Positions 24,114 through 36,178 of a stretch of 64,000 bases of DNA are shown here, piece by piece; within the stretch, counting starts at the first letter, position 1; each line of letters begins with the position of its first letter. The notes under the pieces are model-generated. The model worked only from the letters and a program-made list of their open reading frames with translations, was not told where the DNA came from and did not search any database. This stretch comes from Stromatinia cepivora (Eukaryota; Ascomycota; Leotiomycetes; Helotiales; Sclerotiniaceae): the NCBI GenBank assembly GCA_014898415.1, contig RCTD01000027.1:806001-870000 (forward strand), written 5' to 3'. The position numbers and the translations under genes were made by a program.

Positions 24114-25109
24114 ATTCTTTTTATTCATTTTTGAGAGCAACTCGACGGTTAATTTTGGGAATAACTTCATTTTTTGATTCACAAAAGTTTTCAAATCTTA
24201 TTGAAATAAGTCTTCGAAAACCCTTCAGAATATTATCGAAAAATCTTCGAAATATACGAATTTGGCTTCGAAATAAACCTTCGAAAACCCTTCAAAATAT
24301 TATCGAAAACTTACCAAAAATACTACGAAAAACCTTCGAATCAAGAAAACAAGAAAAAGGAATTGAAAAGATTTATTCGAAAGATATGAATATAATATAC
24401 AAACCGAATTCTACTCTATTTTACAAAATTCGAAAGCGAATTTTTAAATCATATAAATTATTTAAACAAAAGAACGAAAAGATGAAAGTATATAAAAAAC
24501 CTTCGGGATTTCATCAAAAAACTAAAGAATGTTGAATATAAAAGTTATTAGAAAAATTGAAGATATTGAAGTTGAAAATATTGAAATTGAGATTATAATG
24601 ATAAAGCCTTTGATATTATTTTCAAGAAATATAATAAACAGATTTATATACAATAATAGCCATATTTCTATTTTTAAAATAAGATTCTGATAGAATACTT
24701 GAAACCTTTTCCTTTTGATGAAATACTAAACCTTTTTCAAAAGGAGGGATGAAGTTAGTCTTTATATAATTCTAAAAGATCATTGGTGAAAATTGATTGC
24801 AAACAATCGGATCTAAGTTGGAAAGTTAGTGTATTAATTGAAGACGAAATAGTATTTATACTAAAAACATCATTTGATACAAATTTGAATCGATATATTA
24901 ATAGATATAATATATTTTATATTTCAAATTTCAAAAGAAAAAGCAAGTTGAAAACCCCCCCCTTTTGTTATTTACCGGGTCTGTGGAGTCATTGGGGTCG
25001 ATGAGGATGTCGATCCAAAAAGGGAGACATCAATATCCCCTATTCATTATATTAGAAAGTATATCTAACAAAAGTACATCGAATTCGAAATCAATATCCT
25101 TTATTTATT

Positions 25110-25280
25110 GTATCGAAAGTATACTTACTGAATCCGAATCGAAAGTATATCGAATCCGAATCGAAAGTATATCGGATCCGAATCGAAAGTATATTGAATC
25201 CGAATCGAAAGTATATCTATCGAATCCGAATCGAAAGTATGTTTATCGAAATCGTACCGAAATCGAAGTGAAAGTGGATC
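25110..25280 (+). repeat. minisatellite, about 21-25-bp unit (GAATCCGAATCGAAAGTATA)
   Basis: At least five near-perfect units with the core CGAATCGAAAGTATAT run in tandem inside the non-autonomous LTR element, with degenerate units on both sides (the first near 25075). The unit contains the GAATC/GATTC-like palindromic core. Confidence 0.85.
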
Positions 25281-25494
25281 GAAAATGAATATATATATAG
25301 GGGTTTTTAAGTGATATTAAAGAGTTTTCAAAGAAGTAAAAATGCTGAATTTTATAAAATAAAGATGTAGACATTATAATTTCATTATTGAAGGAGCTAT
25401 TATGGGTTTTAATTGTTATATAAAATTCTCCACTGGAATTTCAGTTCGGTTGATTATTGTAGGGTTAGGAATGGAGGAGTTGAAAGAATTGAAA

Positions 25495-25815
25495 GGGTTT
25501 CGATGGATCTATGATGATTCTATGAAAAGGTATACTATACACTATCGATGGTTTTACAAAAAGGTATACAATATAATATCGATGGATCTATAATGGTTTT
25601 ATGAAAAAAGTATACAATACAATATAATGGTTTTATGAAAAGGTATATAATACAATATCGATGAATCTATGATGGTTTTACGAAAAGGCATACAATATAA
25701 TATCGATGGTTCTACGAAAAGGCATATAATACAATATCGATGGTTCTACGAAAAGGTATACAATACAATATCAATGGATCTCCAATGGTTTTACGAAAAG
25801 TATACAATACAATCT
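25495..25815 (+). repeat. minisatellite, about 36-50-bp unit (ATGGTTTTACGAAAAGGTAT)
   Basis: About seven imperfect tandem units combine ATGGTTYTACGAAAAGG with ATACAATACAATATCGATGG in the second half of the element interior. Differences between units are mostly transitions. Confidence 0.8.
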
Positions 25816-25904
25816 CAAATGATATTAGTTTTGATTGGATATTTCAATTTAAATGATTTCACTTCAAAAACTTTCGAGGACGAAAGTTTCGGAAAGGAGG
25901 GCTC

Positions 25905-26095
25905 TATTACAAACCTCTATTACAAAATTAAGACTAGTCGAAAGCAAACCGAATTATACACTAATTTAAAGAGTTTTCATTTATATAAAAAGGGAATTCT
26001 TCAATATGATTAGAAAAAAACAATGAAAAATCTTGATTCTAAATCCAAACCTATTGTTATTCGAAATTAATCGATTTTTTGCTGTGATTCTCACA
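25905..26095 (+). repeat. 3' LTR of the non-autonomous element
   Basis: This is the partner of 23923-24113. It is preceded immediately by the polypurine tract and followed by the TSD TTTTA at 26096-26100. Confidence 0.85.
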
Positions 26096-26164
26096 TTTTA
26101 TATTTTCATAAGAATTTTCTTTCAAGATATATAATTATTTTAATATAAGTAAGTGAAAAGAATT

Positions 26165-26640
26165 AGTTTTGATATTATTGGAGGTCATGTATTTGAAGGT
26201 GATAAATCTTATAATTTGGAAGTAGTAGCTCGAAGACTATAATGGAATAAGCAATTATAAAGTTATAATAATAATATAGGGTTGTATAGGGGTTTTGTAT
26301 TGTATATAATTAATAATATTGAATAATATTCGGATTCAGATTTTTAATCTTCAATATTGAGAGTATAATCTTTCTATATATTCTTTTCGAATTCTTTTAT
26401 ATATCAATACCTTATTCTTATGTATCGATTTGAATAAAGGTTTATTATTTCAATTATTTTGATTAATATTATAAAGATTCTTTATTCGAATATCTCTAAT
26501 ATTCGATTAATTAGATTTCTTTATTCGAATATCTTTGATATTCGATTAATTAGGTTTCTTTATTTGAATATCTCTGTATCGATGATTTCGATTGTAGTAC
26601 GAATAATATCATATAATCGTAGTACGAATCATATAATTAT
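26165..26640 (+). repeat. dispersed repeat family X, copy 1
   Basis: This stretch, from GGAGGTCATGTATTTGAAGG onward, is repeated in the same orientation at about 28870-29240 (GGAGATCACGTATTTGAAG). The match runs about 400 bp, with many C/T and G/A differences. It could be the LTR or end region of an older element. It includes three 41-bp tandem units (TTCTTTATTCGAATATCT...) at about 26455-26575. Confidence 0.65.
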
Positions 26641-26649
26641 AGTGTTACG

Positions 26650-27617
26650 GTTGTTAGAAGGATATTGTTGGTAAAGCTAGGAAACTCTACAAGAAAGCGG
26701 TTTTATTGTTAGAGACAAGTATACAATCGGCGGTATACTGTTGTTTGATTAGAAAACTCTGTTAAATCTTTGTATTTACTAAACTCTAATATACAATCGG
26801 CAGTTTGTTATCGTTTCGATATCATTCTTTATTGTATTTAAAAGAAAAAGATTCTTCTAGATAGAAAAAGGATAATGAAAAGTTTTATAACTGTTTTAGG
26901 ACTAATTGATTTTTTGCCATTTGTGATTCTGACATATAGTATTAATAGTATTACCCTTGAACAATTCTTTATATTTATATTTCGATTTAATTTATTCAGT
27001 TTCTACTGTGAACTTCCATCTTTTGTCTAATTTCATATGAATTCGAATATAAAATTTGAAGATTTATAATGATTTATGAATTTTATATTAAAGAATATAA
27101 AGAAAATATGAAATTTCTTTAAATTTATTGAAATATTATTATTTTATTATAAAGAGATATTTTTCTTAAAAATATTAATTCCTTTTTTCAATGAATATTT
27201 TGAAGTATTTAAAATGATATTTATTAAATTACAACAGATATAAAAAGAGTTTATAATTAATAGAAATATATAATTATAATATATTTATTATATAATCTTA
27301 ATAAGTGAAAATAATAATATTATATCGAGATATTGAATAATAATAATATTGTTTATTATAATATAAAAGAGTCGAGATATCGAGATCTAATATGTGACTA
27401 ATTCGTAATTATATAATTATATAACTCTTTATAATTAAATATAAGAAAAAACTCCGTTTTTCTTTTCCTTGAATAATTAATCAATTTTTTAGTAGTCTTT
27501 TGTATATCATTTATATATAATTCAAATTATTGTTTAATTTATTAATTTTACTATTTGAAATCTTTATAATATAATCAATTCCAATCCCTATTCTCTTTCG
27601 TAGTATACTATCGGGAT
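26650..27617. other. AT-rich relic DNA without a recognisable element
   Basis: Bases 26650-26830 contain two copies of TATACAATCGGC about 80 bp apart within less mutated sequence, perhaps part of an LTR. The rest, up to the MITE, is strongly AT-rich with no family match that I can see. Confidence 0.35.
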
Positions 27618-27993
27618 CAGGACTGGGCACCCGTACCCTACCCGGGGTATTTGACCTTTATAGGGTGGTTACCCTACCCTGTAGAGATTTTACAGGGTGG
27701 TTATCCGGAAATACCGGCCGGTACCGTAGGATAAAAATCATGTGATCATCCAATATTATCATCCAAAGTGAGGTTATTCCTGAATAATCAGAAATATCAG
27801 ATGTAAATATCATGTGATATTTATATTATATAATAAAATCATGTGGTATTTAATTATATAACCTCATGTATTTCATACACCCGGAGCATTTTATAGAGTG
27901 ATTACCCTACTCTACAGAGCTTCAACAGGGTGGCTTTTCGGCCGGGTTTATCCCGGGTTACCCCGGGTATACCCTACCCTTTGCCCAGCCCTG
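27618..27993. mobile_element. hAT-type MITE with 8-bp target duplication
   Basis: A GC-richer 376-bp island is bounded by terminal inverted repeats: the left end reads CAGGACTGGGCACCCG and the right end, on the other strand, CAGGGCTGGGCAAAGG. The 8-bp target duplication ATCGGGAT is perfect (27610-27617 and 27994-28001), as expected for hAT transposases. Subterminal motifs related to TACCCTACCC and ACAGGGTGG occur at both ends, typical of hAT transposase binding regions. It has no coding capacity, so it depended on an unseen autonomous hAT element. It is much less mutated than its surroundings. Confidence 0.92.
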
Positions 27994-28260
27994 ATCGGGA
28001 TATATATATCTCGATCTATCTCTTTTATAATAAAAAGAATCAATTTTTAATAGAATTTTATAATGTATTAATAAATAAATATATAAACGAAATAATATAG
28101 AATGCTATTTTTAGAATTAGTAGATCAAATTAAATTATTTAAAAGTAGATATTTTTTAAAATAAAATATAATATCTTTAATAAAAAATAATAAAGAATTA
28201 GTTTTAAAATTTAAAGATATTATTAATATGTTTTTTCAAAATATTATTTTTAAAGTTATA

Positions 28261-28518
28261 TATCACGGAAAGCCTTGCGATCCCCTGTATACTACGAAGG
28301 ATCAAGGATATGCTTTCCAATCGGAATGAAGGATCTTCTAGCCTTTACCAATCTCTCCTATGTATCTCGATTAAATAACCACTCATTTGTTTTATATATA
28401 TAGCCCTCGATCCATATGATCAAGGGCAAATCATTCAATTCATTTTACTCTACCAATCACGTGTACCACCTATTCCCCGATCCCTGAAAGTGCTCTGTAA
28501 TCATACTATCCCGTGATA
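28261..28518 (+). mobile_element. solo LTR of Copia family 2
   Basis: This 258-bp LTR starts TATCACGGAAAGCC and ends CCCGTGATA, and is flanked by a perfect TTATA duplication (28256-28260 and 28519-28523). It matches the LTR at 46444-46751 in the same orientation and the one at 29507-29816 inverted. The latter two are about 50 bp longer because of an internal segment. A solo LTR results from recombination between the two LTRs of a full element. Confidence 0.9.
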
Positions 28519-28869
28519 TTATATTTATATATAATCTTGATTTATTCTTCGTTCTTTATAAATATTATTTATTACGATATTATATAGATATTAAATTGAT
28601 AATATAATATTTTATATAAAAGAGAAGAAGATATAAAAGTATTTTTAATTATATAAAAAATAGTAGATGTTTGAGATATTTATATTAATTAGGAATGAGT
28701 AATGAATTTGTAATAATGTTTTTTTTTTGAATAATTAATTATATTTAATTAAAGTTTTTAAAAGTCTTTTTATATAGTTTTTTAAAATTCCTGATTTTTT
28801 TTATAATTTTTCTTCTTAATATATATTGTATATTATTGTTTTTTAAAATAATTTTAAAAATTATTTATA

Positions 28870-29240
28870 TTGGAGATCACGTATTTGAAGATGATAAACC
28901 TTATAATTTGGAAGTAGTGGCTCAGAGATTATAATGGAATAAACAAATATCAAGTTATAATAATAAAAGTTGAATGGTATAGTGATATTGTATATAATAT
29001 TACAGTATAGATTTTTAATTTTCAATATTGAAGGTATAGCTTTTCTATATATTTCTTTCGAATTCTTTTATATATTAATGTTTTATTCTTATTCGTCAAT
29101 TTGAATAAAGATTCATTATTTCAATTATCTTGATTAGTATAATAAAGATTCTTTATTTCGAATGATTCTGGTATTCGATTAATTTAGGTTTCTTTATTCG
29201 AATACCTATGAATTCGATGGTTTCGTATATACTAGTGAAT
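28870..29240 (+). repeat. dispersed repeat family X, copy 2
   Basis: This is the direct copy of 26165-26600, lying 2.7 kb away, with the MITE and the solo LTR in between. If the two copies are LTRs of one old element, those insertions lie inside it; I could not confirm target duplications. Confidence 0.6.
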
Positions 29241-29284
29241 TCGTAAAGTTCGAATTCATATTCGTATATTGAATGATTAGATTT

Positions 29285-29450
29285 ATTTGATTAATTAGGT
29301 CAATTTAGTCAATTTAGTCAATTTGGTCAATTTGATCAATTTGATTGATTTAATTGATCAAATTGACCAAATCGATCTAATTGATTTGATCAATTAGATT
29401 GAATTGATCAAATTAACTAATTTGATCTGGTTGGTCTGGTTGATCGTGTT
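29285..29450 (+). repeat. simple repeat of TCAATTTG/GATCAATT units
   Basis: Degenerate nine- to ten-base units (GTCAATTTA, GATCAATTTG) are repeated about a dozen times, turning into the complementary form half-way, so the run can fold back on itself. Similar runs occur inside both gypsy copies (about 33590-33690 and 54270-54370). Confidence 0.65.
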
Positions 29451-29506
29451 GGTTATATTATTCTTATTATTCGGAATGAGTATATTCTATATATATATAA
29501 ATATAT

Positions 29507-29816
29507 TATCACGGGATAGTATGACTACAGAGTACTTTCAGAGATTGGGGAATAAATAGTATATATAATTGATAGAGTGAATAGAATTGAATGATTTGCT
29601 CTTGATTATATAAATCGAAGGTTATATATATAAAGCAAATAAATGATTATTTAATCAATAAATATTTTGATTAAATTAAATCTTTATTTATTAATATGTT
29701 AAGATTATTTTATTAATCGAAAAGATTAGTAAAATCTAGAAGATTCTTTATTCCGATTGAAAAATATATTTTTGATCTTTTATAGAATACAAAGAATTGT
29801 AAGACTTTTTATAATA
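29507..29816 (-). repeat. 3' LTR of Copia family 2, copy 1
   Basis: The 310-bp LTR is inverted relative to 46444-46751 and heavily transition-mutated: its right end reads AGACTTTTTATAATA where the better kept copy has AGGCTTTCCGTGATA on that strand. The five bases before it (TATAT, 29502-29506) should recur at the far end of the element. Confidence 0.8.
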
Positions 29817-32800
29817 TATTCTTTAAATCGAAAAACGATTTATAACAAATAGAAAAGTATAGAAAATAATAATTCAAATGATTTATAAAAAAATATACAA
29901 ATTGATTATAAATAGATATTAATAAAGGAATAATATAATATATAAATCTGGAATAATTCTGATAATTTTGGAATGAAAAAGAATTTGATTATATAAAAAT
30001 TATAAATATTTTTTGATTTTGAATTGTTATTTGTAATATTCTTCAAAATCAAGATTTTGAATAATAAAAAGAAAGTTTTTTGTTAAAAGAATACAGAAGA
30101 ATAATCGATTTTATAATGTGGTAATTGGGGGTATCTGTGATTGTTAGATTATAATGTATTGGTTATAATAGCAAGGTAGAATGGGTAAATTTTTAAAGAT
30201 ATATAAATAGTTTTTTGTATTTTTGTTTTCTATTTTAATTAAATTCTTATTGATTATTATTATATTTAAGATTTCGAAAGTTAAAAAGGCTAAACAAACG
30301 AATCTTAATTATATTAAATAAATAATGATTAAGAGGAAGGTTTTGAAAGAATCGAATATAAAAAAGTATCCTAATATTCTTTTGAAGGATTAACAAATTG
30401 AGTAAAAAGAGTTAATAAATCTAGTATGGATATCGAATTAAGATATTGATTTTTAAGAGTATAATTTAATTAATTTTATATTTAGAATAATCTTTAATTA
30501 ATTATTTTAAAAATCGTTTTTCTTTATAAAGAGAATTATTATTTATTATGATTAATTATTTGTTATAGATCCGGGTAATAATTTGAAGGTAGATTTTGTT
30601 TTTGAATTTTATTATATAATTGAAAAGTTTTATTAATTCTATATTTGTAATTATTAAAACAAAAGTTGTTTAATAAAAGAGAGAAAAGAAAAAGGGTTTT
30701 TTTATTTAATAATGATAATAATCCATTCGATTTATCAATATTAGATTTTTCGGATGATAAATTAGATGAAGAAGAGAAAAAAAAAATATTATTGAAAGTT
30801 ATCTGTTTTTTAGTTAAAATAAAGAATAAAGAGAGTTATAAGAAAAGGAACGATTATTTATATATTTGATATATAAAATCGTTAATTGTTGGGAGATATA
30901 ATTTCTATAATGAATATTTTGTTGATTTTTTCAAATCGAATAATCGTTGATATTGGAATTGTAATATTTATTTGTATACTTTTTTATTTATTTTCTTTTA
31001 TTCTTTAATGGATTATTATGTTGTTATTTATTAACGAAATTCGGAAGTAAATTCTTTATTTATTCTTTATTTTTATAATATATTAATTGTTGATTATATA
31101 ATCTAAATAGGGATATAGAATTGTAATAAAAATGATATTGAAGATCGAAAAAAAGAAAGAAATTATTTCTTTGTTTTTATACTATTATTCCTTTTTTCTT
31201 TATTATATTATTTATTAGAATTCTTGAAAAATCGAGTAAAAGAAATATATTATAATTTTAAAAAACAATAATAAAGACGAAAAAGAAAGAATAATAGATA
31301 AATAAAGAAAAAAAGAATAGATAATATATTTAAAGAAAAAGGAAAGAAGGAATAATCTTTTGACTTTTATAGTATTAATAATATTAATAGTTTCGATTGC
31401 TTTAATTGTTTTTCATTTATTAATTGTTATAAATAATCTTGAAATTCTTTTATTTGAATTTTAAGTTATTAAATTTAAAAAAAAGTTTATTTTTCCTTAA
31501 GGATAGAAAAGTAAAGGAATAGAGAAGAGATTGATTTTGATTATTTTTTATTTCTTAATAGATATAGAATATAAAAATTAGAATATATTATAGAAAAATA
31601 TAATAATTTAAGATACCAAATAAAATTCATTTCATTTATATTAAAAGGAAGAATTATAAGTTTTAGATTATTATTATTCGAATTTTATAATCTGGATTAT
31701 TGTTATTCAAGTTTTATAATCTAGATTATCGTTATTCAAATTTTATGATTCTATTATTTGTATTTTATAGATTGAAAAAGGATCAGAAGTATTTGAATTT
31801 TTGTCTTATAAAGTTTTTGATAAGTTTATTAATAATTATATTGATAATCAATAGATAGATTATGTAAAAATTCTTTTTCGAATATTTTTAATATAATTAT
31901 ATATTTTGGATATCGATACAATATAGTTTTATAATAATCTATTTGTTTTTATTAATCATTAATTTAATCGTTTATTAATTATCACAAAAAATCGTTATAA
32001 ATTCTTTCATTACTAAATCAATTTTTCCAAGAAATATAGAATTATTATAGTTTTTTTTTAAAATATTTGATTTCGAGGAACTTTGCTTTAATAATCGAAA
32101 TGATTATAATATTCTGTTTAGAAACTTTTTATACAATTAAGCTATCGAAAAGGGATATAATATATCTTTGAAATAATTAATGAATATCTAGATTATTTGC
32201 AAAAGAAGTATTCAAGAAAATGAGAAATTGTAGTATTTGATCATCATTATATTGGATTATAAGAAACCTTATATTTCAAAGATATAATAAACAATAATCT
32301 ATAGTTTTTATATAATCGTTTGATAAATTAATCAAATAATGATTTAATTATAAAATAACAAATGATATATCCGTTTTTATAATAATTATAATATATAATG
32401 TTGATCTCATTTTTTCTTGATATATTTTGATAATATATATAGAAATTTGATTCTGATTTTTCCGAATATTATTATTAAAAATAATATACTTATTATTCCA
32501 TTTGTTATTTTAAATTTCTAAATAATCTTTTTAATATATATATTATAAATTAATTACAATTTTTTCTTGAATCGATTATAAAGTATATATATATATTTAG
32601 ATACTATTTAGTGTTTTCTAAATCTTGTAATTTATATATAGCTTTGATTTCTTTGATAATCTTTATAACAATTAATTCGTTTTTCTTGTAATAGGTGATT
32701 TGAATATTGTTTACAAAAAAAAAGAATTATAATAATTTATTTTAAATTAATATATAAATATAATTTTTTTTATATTATACCAATTCTAATTTTTTAAATA

Positions 32801-33214
32801 TCTAAATGGAAACCCCAAATTATATAATTGAGGAATTTTGTAAATTATATAAAACTTGATTGATTATAATATTTTTGTTTGGGATTTTGTATTTATTAAA
32901 TAAATAGTATATAATTGAAATATCAAAAGAATTATATTGTATTATTTGATTTCCAGATTATATTTAATAATGATTATTATTACGATTTGGAATCATCGAT
33001 TTGCTAGTATAATAATATAAATAATCTTAATAGTATTTTTAATTTGAAGATTTTCTTATATTAAATATGAATAATAATAAGTGATTAGATCTTGATTATT
33101 ATATTTATATATAAATATTTATTGAAGGGAAATCGGTTTTATAGATTCCGATTCAGAATCGATTTCATATTAGTTTTTTTTAGTTTTAAAATTATTAATT
33201 TTAAAATTATAATT
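29507..33214 (-). mobile_element. Copia family 2, copy 1 (minus strand, 3' part)
   Basis: The left end is an inverted family-2 LTR (29507-29816, TATCACGGGATAG to ATAATA) and the interior follows to 33214, where it is cut by the gypsy element. Bases 30349-33214 are the inverted copy of 53885-51001, so the two family-2 elements can be aligned base by base at both breakpoints. Its reverse transcriptase/RNase H part is therefore on the minus strand. The 5' part and 5' LTR are not in the window. All frames are full of stops. Confidence 0.82.
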
Positions 33215-34795
33215 TGTGATGCACAAGAGCTGTAGTAGAGTTGAATAAACAGAGTCAATTATGTATTATGGCTTGTAAGGAACGATTAAATATATATATA
33301 TATATAAATACTTATTTGTAAATTGCGGAGCTATATATATATATTATTAAAATCATTATTTTATTATATTAAATCGTATAAATCGTAACATATATATATA
33401 AATGATTAATTTATCAATTGATATAGAAAAGAAGAGATATTATATAATTAGTTTTTTATAAATTATAATTTATAATATTATTCCTTTCCTTTGGAAAAAT
33501 TTGCCTTTGAGTATTTTATTTCTTCGTTTTATCATTATTTCATCGGAAATCAGGTTTTGTAAAGGTTTATAAGCCTTAAATTAATTAAATTGATCATTTT
33601 GATTGATTTGGTTAATTTATTCGAAATTGATTAAATTGATCAAATTAACAAATGAATTGATTAAATTGATTAAATTATTCATTAATTAGATAAATTAATA
33701 TTGATTCATATTCTTCTTGATCTAAAGAATCTTTAAAAGGAAAAAGTTTCAATAAAAAACGGAAAGAAATTAAATTATAATATAATGATAATAGATGATT
33801 AATATAATCGATTCCGAAATTGATCAGATTAATCGATCAAATTAATTAAATTAATCAAATCAAACGAAATCGGTAGAAATAGCATTATATTTCATTTTTA
33901 TTATATTCAGGCTTCTTTTTTATATAATTTCTGAAATAATAATAAATATAAATTTTTTAATATATTGCCTTTGTATTGTCTTAATAATAATAGTTTATTT
34001 ATTGTATAAAGTTCGGGCCTTATATATATATAATTAAATTCCTTCGAATTTATATAGATTTTTGATTTTTTTGTGATTATATATATATACATTATTATGA
34101 AATTATAATATCTAGGTTACTAAATTAAAGAATAATTTTCTTTTCCTTAATTTTATAAATAAATTATTATTCATATAATTATAATTATTTTTTTCACTTT
34201 TATAGAATCTTATTCAATCAAATAATCGATTAAAGGGATTAAACAATATTGGATTGATTAAATGAAAGTTGTATAAGAAATGCAAAAATATTTTAAAATC
34301 CAAAACAAAATACTAAATAAGATTAATATCGTTATTAAATTATAAGATTCTATATAATAGAATTTTTCGTATTTTCTTTATTATTAGAATCTTCTTTATT
34401 TTTTATTCCGAATTACTAATTATATTAATAGATAAAAATGATTCAAATATTTAATCAGAAAAAGGATCATCGTATATCTTGTATAATCGATCTGAAGGAA
34501 AAACAGAAAGAATTTTCATTGTAATCAAAAATTCAAGTTTGAAAAAGCTCCTAAAACGATCAATGATTTTGAATCTTCTTTGTATTGGAAAATCCAATTT
34601 CTTAAATAGCTTTTAAATAGAATAACTCTTTATATTGAATTATACATAATCTCCAATATCGAAATCGATTTTATATCGATAAACATTCATAAATTTCGAT
34701 ATTTTAACTTAGATATATAATAAACTTTCTTTCGATTATATAAAAACCAATCTATTGTATTCTATATATATACAGGTATTATATATATTCATATT
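33215..34795 (-). mobile_element. Ty3/gypsy element R1, left part (3' LTR side)
   Basis: From TGTGATGCACAAGAG (33215) the sequence is a direct copy of 53886 onward (TGTGACGCACAAGAG). Both copies begin at the same base and interrupt Copia family 2 at different places, so this base is the element terminus. TAATT precedes it (33210-33214) and is the expected target duplication. This part contains the LTR and noncoding sequence; the element is read on the minus strand, as shown by RNase H homology in copy R2. It is interrupted at 34796 by Copia family 1 and resumes at 45751. Confidence 0.75.
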
Positions 34796-34961
34796 TGTTA
34801 ACTTTTGGTGCAGGAAGTAATAGTATTGTTGATTATATAGATTGAATTAAGGATCTATTATTCTAATAGGAATAGAATTGAGGTTATTCTCAATTATAGT
34901 CTGTGCATCATTGTGATCATGTAATTTCAATTCTAATCCTATGATGGCTTCATTTCTAATA
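34796..34961 (-). repeat. 3' LTR of Copia-1 copy b
   Basis: The 166-bp LTR is preceded by ATATT. Its inner end reads CATTTCTAATA for CATTTCCAACA. Confidence 0.9.
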
Positions 34962-35980
34962 TTCTTTTATTGAGGATATCCTATTCGATTTTTTTAGATT
35001 ACTAATCTTAATATTTTCTTAAACCTTTTGAAAGTAATCTTTATACAAAACTTTATTATTCTATTAACAATTATATCATATATATTGATATAATTAATAA
35101 CGATTTTCTTCTTTTCTATCAAATCTTTGATAAAATGATAATTGATATTTATATATTTGGATCGTTTATATAAATATAGATTCTTGATTAAAATTAAAGT
35201 ATTTTGATTATTATTAAATATTTGAATAATATCTTTATTCTTTTCAATATAATTTGATTTGAAAAGATCTTTAAATATTTGTGTAATTTATCTTTCTTAT
35301 TTAATGAATATTGTTATTATAATATATTCTGATTCTATATTAAAAATAATTATAAATATTTGTTTTTTGTTAATCTATAATATAAAACCTTTATAAAATA
35401 TTATAACTCTTTTTGAAATACTTTTTCGATTATATTTGTTATTAATTTAATCTATATTTATATATACTTTTATTGTATTATTAAATATATTATATTTTTT
35501 ATAAATGTTAGATTATATTCTCTTTGATCCGAATTATAACTTTTGTTTGATTGTTGATTATAGATATTATATTAGATTCTTCAAAATTATAATATAATGT
35601 TTTGTTGATTTTGTTATAAATTATAAAAGTCTTCCAATTGAGAATGCTATATCTAATCGAATATATATTATTGAATAGATTATACTTTTTATTTGTTATT
35701 GATATTTGTTTATATTTATTAATTCATTATTATTGATTATTAATCGAAGATAGGTATAATCTATTATTAATAATTTCTTGATTTGATATTGTTTATATAT
35801 AATATTATATTTGATTAATATAATATCAAAATATTCTTTTTGATTTATAATTAATATATATACTTTTCTATTATAAATAATCCTAATATTTAAGATCTTA
35901 TTAATCTCCTTTAAATTCTTGATATTAAAATAGATTAATAGCTTTTTATCGAATCAAATGATTTATAATAATATATATAA

Positions 35981-36146
35981 TTTTAACTTTTGGTGCAGGA
36001 AGTAGTAGTATTGTTGATTATGTAGGTTGAACTAAGGATTTATAATTCTAGTAGGAGTAGAATTGAGGTTATCCCCAAATATGGTTTGTATATCATTGTG
36101 GTCTTGTGATTTCAATTCTAATCTTATGATGGCTTCATTTTCAATA
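35981..36146 (-). repeat. 3' LTR of Copia-1 copy a
   Basis: The 166-bp LTR is the partner of 41298-41463. It differs mainly by transitions, including its ends (TATTGAAAATG for TGTTGGAAATG on the minus strand). Confidence 0.9.
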
Positions 36147-36178
36147 CTTCTTTATTGAGGATATCCTATTCGATCCTT

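Larger units (their letters stand above)
23923..26095 (+). mobile_element. non-autonomous LTR retrotransposon (TRIM/LARD-like), complete ends
   Basis: Two direct repeats of 191 bp (23923-24113 and 25905-26095) are flanked by a perfect 5-bp target duplication TTTTA (23918-23922 and 26096-26100). The left LTR begins TGTTACGAAC; in the right LTR the same bases read TATTACAAAC, a G-to-A change. A purine tract (GGAAAGGAGGG, about 25891-25901) lies directly before the right LTR, fixing plus orientation. The 1.8-kb interior has no reverse transcriptase, integrase or protease; it holds minisatellites and a 134-codon open frame (24131-24535) without motif. The LTR start and polypurine tract look gypsy-like. 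Movement would need enzymes supplied by another element. Confidence 0.85.

Noticed and set aside
24131..24535. 134-codon frame in the non-autonomous LTR element
   Set aside because: It lacks any gag or pol motif and is rich in Lys, Ile and Arg as expected for AT-rich DNA; kept only as a note in the element entry.
25110..25280. Possible CRISPR-like array
   Set aside because: The units are contiguous with no unique spacers, and the DNA is fungal; it is a minisatellite.
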